A stretch of DNA of 64,000 nt from Pelecanus crispus (taxonomy: Eukaryota; Chordata; Aves; Pelecaniformes; Pelecanidae). Shown here piece after piece: positions 11,256-25,500 of the stretch (its first letter is position 1; every line of letters starts with the position of its first letter). A program made the translations under genes and the position numbers. Under the pieces are notes generated by a model. That model had not been told where the DNA came from. It did not search any database and worked only from the letters and a program-made list of their open reading frames with translations. The stretch is taken from contig NC_134645.1 in the NCBI RefSeq assembly GCF_030463565.1, positions 1,929,501 through 1,993,500 of the forward strand, written 5' to 3'.

Positions 11256-14200
11256 CCACATATGGTTTTCATTTGTCAGATTTTTATTATTACTCTTAAA
11301 ATGATCTGTTGTGAATTTGTTTTTTTTTAATGAACATGAGTACAATGTTGCAGCAGTTACAGCTGGACCTTTGGAGGCTTTGCTTTCCTTTAATGAAACA
11401 AGGGTTACAGAGAGATTACATGTAAGGAATTTTTCTTATGCCTAGTAGATCTCAACTTATTTAAGAGCTTTAACAGAGTGGTCAGTTCTATATATTTAAG
11501 CAGGCAGCTTTTTTCTATTTTGTCCAGCTTTATTTCTTTGTCATGTATTGTTAATCCCAGACGCATTTTTCGCTGTCCGTTCTTCATTAAAAAGCCCAGT
11601 TTTGCATGGAAAAAACCTTTCGTATGTATTGTTAGTTGATGGTTGAGTTCATAACAGATTTTACAGTTGTTTGAGAAAGATGGCTAGGGAGGGTGGGGTT
11701 GCGTCTGAAAGTGTTATTTCTACTTGCAGTCAAATCTTTGTGCTCAGGGATTGTATACATCTTCCTATGGCCAAGGAGAGATTAAGGTTGAGAAGTATCT
11801 TGAGCTGTTGGTTTTTCAGCACCATTAACATTTTTCTCGGCCTCTTCTCCATACGTTTTTTTCCTTGGTGAAAATTTCAGGATGTTCTTACTTTTGTCTC
11901 TTCACTTTCCTCCTGCTATTCTCTTCATATATTGCACAAACTTTTTTTTTTTAAGCTGTATGGTTTTTAGCACACCAGGAATCTCTTTGGTGTGCCACCA
12001 CTATCACCAGAGAAACGTGTTATGCTGTTGTGCAGTCGTTTTTATTTCACACTATTTTGAATGTGCTAAGCATTAGAACTTTAAAAAGAAGCGGTATGTT
12101 GGCTTGATCTATTCAGCAACCCCTGACATCAAGAGGGCAGCAAGAACTGAACAGAAGAGCCACTCGGTGTGAAAGTCTTGTGCCAACAGATGCTAACACA
12201 CACCTGTTAGACACTACGAATAGACTAGCTGGTCATACCAGTCGTGCCGTTGGAACAGGAGAGGTGTGTCATTAATACCCTGTTCACAGAGCTAAAAATA
12301 CACTGCTATGAAACTGTTCACAGGTAAATGTTCCAAATTCAGTAGCTTTTTCTGTTTACTGGGGTTCCGAACATATGCTGTTCTCTTTTTGGAAGAAGTG
12401 GCCAGATCCTGAAGTTGCACCTGCTGAGCAATTTGCATATGATCTGTGAAACGCATTCAGGAATGATGGTCTTGGATTTAGTCTCCTGGTTTTGTTTGCA
12501 TATCCACAGCTGTACGCAAGAGGAAACCGTTTCTCCTTCTCTGTTAAAGTCATACTGCTTGAGGTTAGTGTAGTTGTAAGAATATGGAATGAGAATGCTT
12601 CTGCAAGTGAATTGGAGAAACTGTGGACTTACCGTTGAAAAAGACTTGCAAAGAAGAAGTAGCAAAGGTTTTGTTTGTTTATTTTCTGAGAAAGGAATGG
12701 GGATTGACTGACAGCTCAAATGTATTGGGGTGACCGCTGGGTTTGGTTTTGTTAATCACGGCTCAACACAGTTGCAAGAGTGTGGAATTGATCCCTGAAA
12801 TGGGCTTCAGTTCCGAGTCCTCCCTCCATGTAAATGGGTCTGTAGAAGGGTATATGCAATCTGTTGGTTCTGTGAAGATACCTGGTTGTAAACGTAGATA
12901 AACAGATCTAGTCTAGCTGGTGGAAGATGTAAGCAGAAATGAAGGTATGCAGACCTAGAGCAAACAAAACCAGCTTTTATGTACTGCTTCATTGCCCGCG
13001 TGATTGAATGGCACATAGTTAATGTGTTTGAAGCAGCCAACTGAAAGAAGAAAGTGTTTACGCTTCATGTGTCCAGCACCACTGGAGAAAGTGGCTGGCT
13101 GGTTGTGAATCCTTCCTGGCCTTAGTCCATAGGGACTACAGACCTTGACTTCTGTCTGTCTTCTTTTTAAGTTTGCCTTGAGTTTCCTTAAAAGACAGCA
13201 TCACATTAAGATAACAGCTGCGCTGAAATCTCATGATTCGGGGCTTCAGCTGGGTGCCTGTAGCGTTCAGGAAGGATCACCCTCCCACCCCAGATTTTGT
13301 GGCGTTTTATTTTCTATTTTTGCACTTTCTTAGAGGCGTTAGTGGCTGGGGCGAGGCAGGGAGCTGGTGGGAGGTGCTCTGAGGTGACGTAGGGGCTACT
13401 CTTGGAAGCCTGGCCCTGATGTTTTAAGGTTATACTGATTGCCGAATTTGATACGGGGCAGAAATTTCTCCCAAGCCAGACCAACAGGCACCTTTGGGAG
13501 GTCTTTCACCTTCACGGCGGGATTCAGCCCCCAGTAGTGTTACAGTCCCAAGTACCGGGTCACGGTCTTCTACAAGGCGTTGTGGGGACTTTTTACTGTC
13601 AAACAGTAATTTGGATCTGCGTTTTTTGTTATTGTAAGTTACTGCTATTTGATTCTGAATTAATCCTATCATTCTATTGATTAATTTATTATAGAATGGC
13701 ATGGAGTATCTGCTTTTGATTCTTCCTTTTCCATGATAAAAGGGAGCCCTGTGTTTCTAAGGGCAGGAAAGCTGTCAATATATTGTTTCTTACAGCATTA
13801 CGGTGAGTGCTGGCTGGGCAGGTCTAGAGCCTGGTTTACAGTGGGGTTGATTTGTGGTTACTGCAGTCAGTAATGCAGAGCAGAAAATACCGTTTTGTGC
13901 AGTATGACCAAATGCTTCTTTTTTCCACTCATGAAATCAATTTTGCTTAGTGCCTAGACACCACAAATACTCCAGCTAATTATAGCAAGTAGCTCCTCTG
14001 GTTTTTTGGCTTAGGAGGGAGAAGGTGCTACCTGCTTTATCTGAATTAACTTAATGTGGATAAATTTATTTTAACACCCACAGGTTTTAGTGTGGGCATC
14101 TGAGTTTGAAGGTGTTGGCTTTTGTCCGTAGCTAAACTAATTATGAGATTTTCTTCCCAAGGGCTTTCACTGACTTTTCTCTTAGTAAACAAATATTTAA

Positions 14201-14980
14201 TGACAGTGTTTAAAGCTCATCTATAGCCAGTCTCTGCAGATGGAGAGCTTTGCATCTGGTGGGTAGCTTGTGGCTGCAGTATGCTAGTGGCATACACATT
14301 TATAGCAGCACTGGAATGCAGCATGAAGCTAATCATTCTAGTCTGTGCTTGGAGAAAGCAGTTTTTCGCTCTCGCTAGCAAATGACTGGCCTCTCTGTGC
14401 TTTTGGAAGGGTACTTTGGGCCTAAACCTGTCTTATGGAAGTCAGTGGGCGTTTTGATATGGGAGGATCATCCAGTAGAGCAGCCTTTTTTAGACCCTGT
14501 GTCATGCGGGGGTCTAGTGAGGAAGTGAGGAAAGCTAGTGATTTTATTTCCCACTCTGCCACTTCAACTATACGACGGAGGAAAGCAAGGGAGTTCAGCA
14601 GCATTCACTGGGTTTGGGTGCCTGAACTACCAAAAAGTATGGGATCTGCATCTCTTGAAATCTGAACGGTCCTTTAGTCAGCCTGACTCAGAAATGATGA
14701 GTTGGGAAAAAAGTGGGCTTTAAACTACCATGCTGCAGTTCACCTTAAGTTAACAGGTGTTCCTTGTCATGTAGGGTCCATATGTGGCAAAGATAGCCTA
14801 GTTAGTTTAATATTTGTTTTATTTTTGTAGCTTAAAACATTGTAACCTTTTTCTGTGTATAATGCTACAAATAATTCTCTACAGTTTCATGAAACTCTAA
14901 GGTGAATGGATTAATTGCTTTTTATTTTTAACCTTTTCTTAGAGTAACATATTCTTCTTGTAATCTTAAATGCTTTTAGG

Positions 14981-15056
14981 AGGCCAGATCCTAAGCCTGA
15001 AAAAAATCTGGTTGACTTCGGTGGAGCTACACTGGTTTGCATCAGTTGAAAATCTG
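14981..15056. repeat. Possible ancient dispersed repeat (GGCCAGATCCT...GACTTCGGTGGAG type)
   Basis: The segment begins with AGGCCAGATCCTAAG, contains GTTGACTTCGGTGGAGCTAC and ends with a CATCAGTTGAAAATCTG motif. I associate this order of motifs with an old interspersed element widespread in reptile and bird DNA, but I cannot name the family with certainty. A related motif, GGAAGTCAGTGGGCG, appears near 14.44 kb, and a weaker relative near 61.06-61.11 kb. The call rests on pattern memory only. Confidence 0.3.
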
Positions 15057-15464
15057 TCTTGCAGTCTTCAGGTTTTGATAAACACTGGAACCTGTTGCAT
15101 TTTATTCTTTTTGTGGTTTTTGCGTCAGAGGAGCTTTTCCAGGTTGTTTTTCTCAGTTGAAGGCTGATTGTACTGAGTGACCTCTTGCGACTAAAGGGTG
15201 GGTCAGTTTATGTGGGAAAGTCTTAGTCAGTGTGTCTGGGAGATAAGTGGGACTACATCCCAACAAGCGTTGTGCATTAAATACTGGAATGTGCTGGGGA
15301 TCTGCCAGGAGATTGGAAGCAGGACTATGCGACAAGCGCGAATGCAGTCACACTCTCCCTAAAATAGTACTCTGGATAACAGGAGATCTGGAAAGTTATC
15401 ACTTACCTCATTTTAGCACAAATTCTTTCCTAAAAATGGATTATTGACTGAGGGTTCAGGGAGA

Positions 15465-15489
15465 TTTTTTTTTTTTTTTTTTTTTTTTT
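15465..15489. repeat. Poly-T tract (25 T)
   Basis: An uninterrupted run of 25 T, the longest homopolymer I found. Read on the minus strand it is a 25-A run that could be a retrotransposon tail, but no recognisable body precedes it on that strand. Confidence 0.85.
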
Positions 15490-18400
15490 GGGTAATATAT
15501 TCTGTTTGCATTTTAGGAATGTTTAGGTCCCTCTCGAGCCTTTAGCCGGAGGCAGGATAGGACTGCAGGTAAGAACAAAAAAGCTAGTATGAAAAGCATA
15601 CAAGTGAAGCACAAACCCTGCAGTCCCAGCTTAGGGAAAGCTGTCTGTATCATCTTTGTCGTTACCTGAATGAGAAATGAGATGGATTTTTATCTTAGTG
15701 TAGGTTAGTAGTAGCGTCTTCAAATTTGTCTTGAACTGTCTGGAAGTATCAAGGCAGAGACAGATCAGTTCAGCGGCCTCAGGCATGCTTGGGCTGGTTG
15801 TCGGTGACAGGATTTTGGCACAAGACACTGGATGCAAGCAGTCGGTATTTGGATATTAAAATGAACAGCGGTTTACCGCTGCAGACCGTATATGGTTTTG
15901 TTTAAGAGTAAAAATAAGCAAATTTGATTTTCGGCCCTGTGTCCAATTTGTCAACAGAAGAATCTGATTGTGCAGCTTTAGACGTTGGCGTAAGCCATTT
16001 AAACTTAAAACCTGTGATGCCTAAATTAGTTTCTTACGGAAAGAGGATGAGTTAGCTTCTAAATGGGATAGAGTGAGGAAAGTGCGGGGGCTGGGGTGGC
16101 TGACCGTTTGGAGCAAGGTTGTGATATACTGAGTCAGCAGGTGGTTGTGCTCAGCCCTGGTGCGAATCTGCTGTAGGAAGGGCAAGTATGGGTTGAAATA
16201 ACTGTTCCCTGGATGCGTGTCTGCATTGCTGCAGGGACCTGGACAAGGAACTCGGTAAAAGGAAAAATATAAGTGGAGGTGTTAAGGAATAATGAGATTC
16301 AGAACAGAAAGTCTGGACTACTGTAACTCGTGACCTTTTAGTGCATGCAGATTTCAGGACAAGTGATGAGCTGCACTTTTTTAAAAGGCAAATGGAGTAC
16401 TTCATTTGTGGAAAAATACCTCTCAGCTTCTGGTCTGTACTGCTGGGATCAGTTTAGCTCCTGAGGACGGCAAGATGTAACTCTCCCATCGTGCCTGCAC
16501 CGGAACTGCCATCTCTGGCCCCAGGTATTAGGTCCACGTGGCCTGTGCTTGGAGGAGAGCAGTTTTCTGTCCCCCGTGCCGCAGTCCCTGAGCTGCTCTG
16601 CGGGGAGGAGACTGACTCCGCGTGCTGTGCAGCGGCTGCGGGGCTGCTTTAGGTTATGCTGGTTTACAATACATTGGGAAAGGAAGGCTGGTGCACCGGC
16701 TTGGGATAAAGTGGGGTGCAGTGGTTATGCTCCAGAGTACGTTTTGGAGAATGCAGCGCACCAGACACGCCCGCTCTGCGCCACGGGGGGATTCCCTGAC
16801 CCCAGCCGGCCCATTAAGCCAGTTTTGCAGCTTTCCGTCGCTGGAGTGTGTAAAGTAGCTTTATTGCTGGTCAGGATCTGGCTCCAAGGAGTGATGCTTG
16901 CATAAAATTCAGGTAAAAGGTAAATAGAGGTAAAGTAAAAAAACACAATCCAATTGAGTTTCACTGAGCTTTGTCTTTTTCACTCTTGCGCACCTTCAGA
17001 TTATCCCTGTGTATCAGGAGGCATAAAAATTTCCAGAAGTTGCACAGTTTATGTAAGAAATGTGAATAATGGCTAATAATATGTTAAACCGCCCTGAGGA
17101 GCTGAAAGACGGGGGAAGTAGGTTATTTTTAGAGTTCTATTCCCGTGGTATGCTAGACAAACAAGAATGAGATGACTTTGGGTTAAACATACACCACAAC
17201 GAATTAAAGATATTTTTCCCAGACAAGTATTGAAGTAACCATAGTGTAGTAATGATCTATACTATCTGCCAGATTAGTAATGACACTCTCAACTGCATTC
17301 TTCACTTTGTTGAGTAAGAAAAGAGGGACCTTCTATGCTTACTCTCGTTGCAACAAGAGAGTAAGAATCGTAAGATTCTTCTTTCTCTGTGACGCTTAAG
17401 AATGAAGGCTCTGAGTCCCCAGTTGTGCCAAGTTACGTAGCCACATCCCAGCATGTGAAGCTGTGCTGATTTACATCATCACAGTCTGTGGCTTGAGGTT
17501 TTAAATCATCTTCATATAAAAGTATGTAGAAGAATGTATCTGAGATAATTTTATATTGCTCAGTTACATTTCTGAACTGTGGTGGAAACATAAGGTTTGT
17601 AAACCATGTGGAAAGATACCAAAATGTTGGTAAATAACTCGAGGAGTCAAGGGTGGCGATACCCTCTTTGTGGGTAGGTGTGAGCGATAGGGAGCCCATA
17701 GCTCTTACCTTATCTGTGTTTTTAGTCTAAGTAATCCTAATTGGGTAGTAAATCCTGAGCGCAATTATGCTGCTGGAGTGTGTGTAACAAAGATCAGTGT
17801 TCAGATACGCTGTAGGGGTATAGCAGGATCTAGAGATGCTTGTTTAGGTATTTATTGTTGATAGGCTGAGGTAAACCAGAAGTTTGATTGCTTTAACTAG
17901 GATCATCTTCTAAACAAGTGGAAAAGAAGCACTGCAAAGATTTAATGATCTGTTTGCTGAAGCGGAGCTGACAGGTGAGGACCACATGGACATACCAGTG
18001 ATAGGTGGAGCACTGAGTTGGCGGAGGGCATGCCAACCATTTTGGAGATGTTTCTACAGCTGTTGCTGACTAGCAGAAAATGATGTGAATCACTTGGGGT
18101 TGCAGTGGCTCAGCTTGCTGTGAGAGTTCAAAGAGTCGCAAAGTTCCTCAGATTCCTGGCATGGGGCGATGAACCTACACGTCACCTTCAGGGCAATTTG
18201 CAGAGCGGTGCATCCACGTTATTCCAGGGTGCCTTTAACGGTGGTACAGCTGTTCTCATTTTTTAACTTCTGGTTGTCATAAGCTGTGGCGGGATGCCGA
18301 GGAGCCATGGAAGAGCTTTGGGCCTGAAAGTAATTTTTGGCAAACTCAATGAGATTGGCGCCTGTAGCAGCCTTATCGTTAAAAGTTCTATGTGTATTTT

Positions 18401-21400
18401 GATATAAATGCATCTCCTTTCTGATATTTAGTAGCTTGGCCACAATATCACTTGATACTCTAGAGAGAGAGAGGAGGGCATGCAAATACATGAAACAAGG
18501 ACAAAAATAACTTTCTATTTTTAATGTTCTGTTTTATGGATTGATCAAAATGTTGCAGTTTTAAAAGACTAAATTGCTTGATGGTAATGCATGTTGAGAA
18601 ATGGTCACTATGCAGGCAGCATGACTACTTTATCAGAGGGGAATTTCCAAATTGCATTCCAAGCATGTTATTAAAGGATTAAAGAGATGGGCGATTCACC
18701 TTGGGCTAACTGTCCTGAAACTATGCTTATAATACATATAAATAACTATTATGCAAATATTACTGTAATAACCAACCATATTTTGAATTTGCTTTGTGCC
18801 TCTCGGTGGTTCACACGCTGGTCAGAAGTATTTGCAGTATAAACTTGAGGGAATGTGTGTGTGTTGGTATTAGATTGCAGTTCTCGTTACGTTTCTGTCT
18901 GAAGCCTGTGTCTGTGGGCCTGGTTTGGCAAAGGAGCGAGGTGGGGAAGGCGATCCCAGTGTGAACTTACTCTTTCTCCTGTAAGATTAGGGTCTTGGAC
19001 CTCTTGACGGTGCGAAAGGTAGACCCGCACGTTTAAATTCACAGCGTGTTTTGTCTGTGCTTCGTGTCACTATACCTGGATCCCAACCTTTCTTCTTCGG
19101 GGTGAGCCGCTTTCAGAAGCGGTGAGGTGTTCGTGTCAAGGTGCTAACGCTGCACTGCAGTGGGCTGAGGCTGGGATGTTTGCAACTCTCCAGCCACGGG
19201 TTGGTTTGGGTTTTTTTGGAATATGGAGCCTGGTCCCAATACATGCTCCTAAAGATTTTGGTTGAATTGCTCTTGCAAATGGCAAACTCATTTATTTTGT
19301 TCCAACATTCTAAATTATAATTTTGTTTTCCCAAACCAAAGTACTTAAGTTACCTTAAGTATAATGAAAAATATATAACTTTGGTGAAATATACCACTTA
19401 ATTTCTTTTTGTCTGAATTGGCCTTAATGTATAGTAGCAGACTGGAATGTTTGGTACGTAGTTTCCTTCCTTGCTTGTGGTGTTAAAATTCAAGAAAGTT
19501 TCCCATTTTTGTTGTCATCAGGAGCAATAAATTCTCGTTCCTTTTAAAAAATCTGTCCATTCTGATTTTGGCTTTCATTAACTACTGCTTGGAAAATGCA
19601 GGTATTTCTCTTCAGAGTGCTGGAACTCTTTTCTGCAGTCAACCCAAAAGGCCCAGTTCACCTTTGGGAATTGCCAAGTGGAAGGTTGGTGGGTGCTGAA
19701 ACTGCAGTGACCATGGTTTTAGCACTTCCAGATCTGTTGGCTTTCAGACGCAAGCGCTAGGAAAACGTTGCGGTATTCACTTTAGTTCTCTGGGCAGAAT
19801 ACGTTTTTTTTAAGTCAAGACTTCAGAGTGTATCAGAAATCAGAGGCTAGATGGCTACTGGTTTTTTGCTTCTAAATGCTAACGGGTTTTATGCGGGTAC
19901 CTGGTCCTTGAATATTGCACCTCAGGAATTTGTTCCCCAGAATCACTTCAGAAACCCTTTGCTACTCCTGAGGAGTGAGTGAGCTGTCTTGGAGACATGA
20001 TGTGACTTGCCAGAGAGAGCACCCTGTTCCATGGGGTGGTGGCTTCTGAATCAGGGGGTTATGGTGGGTTTGGGAGGCTCCAGTGCTTTTGAGCAGGGTC
20101 ACAGTTGTTTTTTCAGGTGTTTGGAGCCACACAAATGTGGAGTCAACAGCAGATGAAAGTGTCTGAACCTGTGCTTGAACAGAACCCTGGCAAGATAACC
20201 ACTGTTAATTTTTATGTCGGAAAAATGCTCTGCTGTTGGTGCTGCTTTCAGAGGTGTGATCTTAGAGGTTAAAGCCTCTGACCTAGTGTCCAAACTTGTT
20301 GCAGCCTATTTTTCCTCCTAACAATACTACTGTGAAGTAATTGCATTAACAGCCTGTTCCTGCTTCTGTGGCGCTGATAGTGCGTCAGTAGAACGACCAA
20401 GTAAGTTTTGCCTGGGGTTTGGGTTTCTCATGCAAGGACTGATGAGCCAATTTCCAGAACAAGTGACATGTTTGGGGAAATGATGTGGCCTTTGTATTTG
20501 GAAGACTGGCACTTGGCACGCTTTGGTGTTGATTTGTTGCTAGTGGACCCAGGTCTCTCTGACAATGCAGAATTATCCTTGGTCTGTCGGTACTGAGTTA
20601 TTTCCCTCTGGTCTGAACAAGGGTTCCTGATGTTGGCAGTCTGATAGCCATGCAAACTAAGCCTCATAGGAAGCTCCAGGAAATATAATGGGATTGATTT
20701 TGAATGGTCAATAGCACAGTTAGTATTAGCATTGGCTTTGACAGTATATTGTTTAAAAGTTGTATTTTTGGGGGGGAAAATCCCAACCAAACAAAACTTT
20801 CTGGGCTTTTTCCTGAGTTACAGGTTTCAGAATGAAGGCTACAGGCTATCTTGTAGCATCAACAAAAGAGGGGAGGAGGCTTTGCAATTTCAGTATCATA
20901 GCAAAAAGAAACGAAACCAAAAACCAGGAAATGCAGCTGAGGGGATTTTTATACAAGCCTTTAGTTTGGGGTTTGGGTTGGTTTTGGTTTTTGTTGCTGG
21001 TTCTTTCAATTATTTTTAATTTCAAGGGCTGTTGAGGGATGAGGAAGGAGGGAGTTGGTGTCCCACGTAGTCACACTGCGGTGTATGCCTACCTCCTAGC
21101 CCTGCTTTTAGCCGTAGCCTGAGGTAACACCTGGTTGGTTTTAGCAGCTGGATGTGTTGAGAAGCTGTCATAATTACTAATTTTATGCTTGTGCTGCATG
21201 GTCATTTCTTTAGGAGACTACAGGAAATTTCCCCAACTCTGTTTCTGTGCAGAATCCAAAATGGCATGGAAAATACAAGCCTTAAGCACAAAAACGACTG
21301 TGTCACAGTCTCTTCTTTGATTGCCTGCCTGTACCACAGTGCCATGATTGTAAGTCATCCATAAAGTCAGTGCATTGCTTAAAACAGGCCATTCCTTTTG

Positions 21401-22780
21401 CAGTTGCTATTACAGTATTCAAATACTAACCCTTCTCTACAGCGTTTGAAATAGCTGCGAGTAGAGGAATTCTTCCATTAGTCTTACCAGAGGAGTTAAA
21501 TATTCAGTGTGTCAAAGGTTCGCTCCCAAGGCTGGAGCCACGTAGGTGTTGAGCCGAGGCTTCTTCAGCCCCTGTTTTTTCAACTCTAATCTGTTGTTGT
21601 TGTTGACCAAAGAGTGCAAGTGGGTGGGAGAAGGAAAGAAGCAGGAAATGGATCAAAAGAAAGTGAAGAGTATCTAAAAGCAAATGGAGGAAATAACGGA
21701 CCGGAAGGAATGCAGAAGTAAAACGAGGAATTTAAAATAGAAAACTGCGTTGACAGAATTTCATCAGGACAAGGCTCTGATCCTGGCTTTGATGCAAATG
21801 GATGCGTACCGGTGGCTTGGGTGGCAGGCGGCACCCTCTCCGCTTGGCAGGGGCTGTAAGACAGACCTGCCTCCTCTCTGCGGGCTCTGGGTTCAACCCT
21901 GGGTCTTTACGGCAGGAGGACTGAAAATTGTATCAAGCCACTAATTGCCTTTTGGGAGGCCGCTTACAAGGGTGGGTGCAATCTGAGTGATGGAGCTTGG
22001 TGGGAAGATCAAGGGCTTGGCAAGTTCAAATGTGTGCACTTGGTGCTGATATCCTCGGCCGACGTGCTGTAAGAATGCACGAACGAAAGGCAGGTGTTTA
22101 TTTTTTTTCCCCCCAATGTTGTCGTATATTAACTAATGCAAAATTGCATAACAAAATACCCTTTCAGCAAAATAACTTCCTTAAACTTGCCATCAACAAA
22201 AGATAGATCGGAAAAGAGAATTTCCTCTAGGGTGAAATAGAGGACAAACAAACAGAAATGACCACTGTGTATTTAATGGGGAAAAAATGTACTTGTCATG
22301 TGGCTTGAATGAGGCAAGGAAGGGAATCAAACAGCGCACACCTTTTGTCATGGAAATGAAGTCTAGAAAGGCTTTCAACAAACACTGTTTAGCCAGAATG
22401 AGTGGTTGAATTGTCATCTGCCATAAAAGAAAATTTGTCCATGTAATCCTGTTGGTCCAGGTGAGTGATGGCAGTACTGTTCTAATTGTCTTTGAAGTTC
22501 AAAGTGAAAAGAGATCTTTTTTTTCCATTCTGTTCTCTAGCTTGGCTTCTATGGGTAGGGAGGAGACCAGCAGTAATATTTCATGGATCAGCTTAACTTC
22601 TGTTGAACCAGTTGCATCTTGCTGGAAGCCACTCCGATGGTCAGCCATTATAAGCTGCAGTTCTCTTAGAAGACTGGAGCAGGGTATTTCCCCGCAGTCC
22701 CCAGCTGTGTGATGGCCGGCCGGAGCACTTGCTACGCATTTCCCAGCTGCGTCTCACACAGGCCTTTGCCAGAGTGTCAG

Positions 22781-22840
22781 CCATTACTGCCCTTTTCTGG
22801 AGCAGGGAAACTGAGGCAGAGAGCTCATTGCAGCAAGGCT
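22781..22840 (+). repeat. Possible MIR-like ancient SINE remnant
   Basis: The order CATTACTGCCCTTTTCTGG, then GGGAAACTGAGGCAGAGAG, resembles the core of amniote MIR elements, which carry a CCCATTTTACAG-like stretch followed by GAAACTGAGGCACAGAGAG. The downstream part is too diverged to confirm. It sits in a GC-richer patch (about 22.68-22.98 kb). Confidence 0.3.
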
Positions 22841-24423
22841 GGGCGTCAGGCCCCAGAGTGTCAGGGCTTGTCCCAGCCCTGTGCCTGGACCCCACGGCCC
22901 GACCCGGCTCTCTGGTGAGAGCCAGACCCCCCTGCCCTGCTGCTTCATGGAGGTGGGAGCCCTTTGGCTGGAGATTGCTCACGCTTGGGCAGGGTGGATC
23001 TCAGCAAGGCAAAACTGGGATGGTTTTGGTCTCTGACACTATTATATGTGGCATAATGGGCTTGTCCTGGATTTACTCCAGGAGAAATGCCATTTTGGAT
23101 TGAGTGGCGTGCAGTCAGATTGACTGCTGGCGGTAAGTAAGAGGCACAGTAAAGCTCTGTGTCGTCTGTCTGTCTGGCCACATCGCAGGGGAATCGCAGA
23201 ACCTCAGCGGTGCTAACGCTCGCCCTCCGTGCCCCAGCAGCTGGCTTTGGAGTGCCCACCTTTAGGAGGTGCTCCAAGAAAGGGAAGGTCCCTCTGTGTT
23301 CTCCCACCTGTCCTGGCACCAAGACATACTGCCCTGGTCACAGCTTTACGCTCACCAAACTTGCTCGCTAACCAAAATAAAGCCCAAAGCATGTAAACCC
23401 AATGGGGCACAATCAAGCTGAATTTCGGTCACCGATGAAAGACCAGGAAAAAACCCTGCCATTAAGAGGGGAGGGGGATGTCGTGGCTGGCCATAGACCT
23501 CGCCCACACGATTTGGTCCTGGTTTACAGTGGCCTCGTTGCTGCTCAGGGTCTCTAAATTAGCCAGTGGTTTTTCTCTTGACCAGATCATCTGTTGATGT
23601 AAGTGGAGCCGGTATTATTTAAGCATGTCTATTCGCATTCAGTTTGTATTAGATCCCTCAGATGTAATACTTGTGCCTGCATTCATGCTAAAGGTGACTT
23701 TCTTGGCTTGAATATATACAGAAATTAATTTGTTATTAGTTACCCTTCCTTTAGTAATCAAGGGAGAGTTTAGTAGCTTGTCTCTGGAAGGTAACGCTGA
23801 CGTGTGTGAAATGTGTGTCAGTGGTTTGTGTGCAAAGGACCGACCTGCGGACCTTTGGCATCCCTTCGTAATGTCTTTACTTGAGTCCTGTTAACCACCT
23901 GAAATACAAAAACGATGACATACTTTTAATGCCATGTTAGTGCTTACTTGGGCAAGCAGTTAAGTGCATTATTTTAATTCAGTCACACACTGAAGAGATT
24001 AAATTCTGGATGCTGGCATTGTTATCTGGGCAAAACACGCCCATAGGCTGTAACCACAGGGCTGGCCTCCTGAATAAGTTAATTTTTATTCTTCTCTGTG
24101 TTATGTTTTACGGAAAAAACCCCATGGCTGAACAGTGTCAACTCTGGATAGTAGACGTCTGCAGGTTGTGCATTTCTGTGAATACGTGATGGCACTTCCC
24201 CGTTCTGTCAGTGATGGATCCTAATGCCTCCTGTCACATACCAGCTTCACCATTCTCTGCTTGACATGCCCAGCATCTTTTGTCCAATTCGGTTTTGTTC
24301 AGTTACACTTCATTTCTAAAAGCTGTTTGAAACAGTGTGCGGTGGCACACGGTCCCTACAAGCAAGTAGTGGTCCTCGTGAACCTGCCAGTATTTGCCCA
24401 AGTTGCTGCAGCGGTGTCTGGAA

Positions 24424-24437
24424 TTTTTTTTTTTTTT
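24424..24437. repeat. Poly-T tract (14 T)
   Basis: A run of 14 T in intron 1 with no recognised element attached. Confidence 0.8.
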
Positions 24438-25500
24438 AGATGACTTTCAGTCTATACAAAAGTAAAAGTATCTGAAATAGCTTAAGGGACCTTGGCTTCA
24501 GTGCTCGTTTTTCATTGACAAGCACTAATTATTTAGCAACATGAATCAGATCTTGGGAGGCTTATTTTAGAATCAGCTCCCATTTCTTCTTTCCTGATTC
24601 AATCATAGTGGGAAAAGCAGTCTCAATAAACGATTGGGCAAGCCTGTGTGCTCTGCTACCAAAGGACTCTGCATAAATCTTAGACTTGCTCTGCAGAGAC
24701 TTACAAACAGGTCCATTAGCTGTCTTGGAAAACCTGCCGTGTTTGAAACAAGGCCTCTCCCTGGGCTCCTGCACAGCGTGCACTTCAGCTCTGTTGGACT
24801 GTGTCCTGGCTTCTAAGTTATTTTTCTGTCTCCCCATTGTTTTTTCTTACTGCAGTCTACGTGATTGCCTTGAAATGCTCTTGTGAAGGTCGTTTTGCCA
24901 CTCTGAAATAGCCTCACTTGTTCTTTAAAATTACAATTATTGGTAAAATACCAGCTTACTCGGTGCAGCCTAAATACTAAGGCAAGCTGATGCTTGCCAG
25001 ACTAAGAGATGTACTTCAAGGGTGGAAACAGTGGCCTTTACACTAAGTAACTTGATTTTTATGACTGCAACAAATTTGGCTTTTTCAAATAGCTTAAAAT
25101 CAAGACCAGCTTTGTAAAGGTGAGCAAAATGGAAGATTATGTGAATAAGAATGCTGATATTCTTTTTTTGGAGGGAAGAAAGAATGTTGTTTAGACTTAT
25201 GCCTGGCTGTTCTCAGTAGGGTTAAATTGCAGATCCCTTGTCCTTGACTTGCTCATAAACCACCTTTGATTAAATTAATAGCAGATTGAAGTGGGAGGAA
25301 GGAGAGGGAGCTGTGCTAGTCTTCATGAAAGAAAATCTGCCCGAGGAGCAGGCAATCCCCAGCTGTAATTCCTACAGAGCTTCTAAAATGTCCCCAGTTT
25401 TTGCTGGTTCAGGACTTCTTTTCTCCCAATTTTTGCACAGGTATCCGAAGGCAAATTTGTCTGTGTCTTCATTTGTCAGTCAGAGTAAGGAAATTAGGGT

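Larger units (their letters stand above)
8721..25500. other. Intronic stretch without recognised genes
   Basis: No coding family, RNA gene or intact mobile element is recognisable. Contents I can name are homopolymer T runs, a short 12-bp-type tandem repeat near 10.53 kb, an ancient-repeat-like segment near 15.0 kb and a possible MIR-like segment near 22.8 kb. A strong GTGAGT donor sits at 9134. Open frames here are short and look random. Confidence 0.6.

Noticed and set aside
15465..15489. 25-T run as the tail of an antisense processed pseudogene
   Set aside because: The sequence that would be the retrocopy body shows no recognisable coding similarity and no flanking target-site duplication was evident.
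21890..21915. GGGTTCAACCCTGGG resembling a tRNA T-arm or B box
   Set aside because: No A box, anticodon arm or acceptor stem can be assembled around it.
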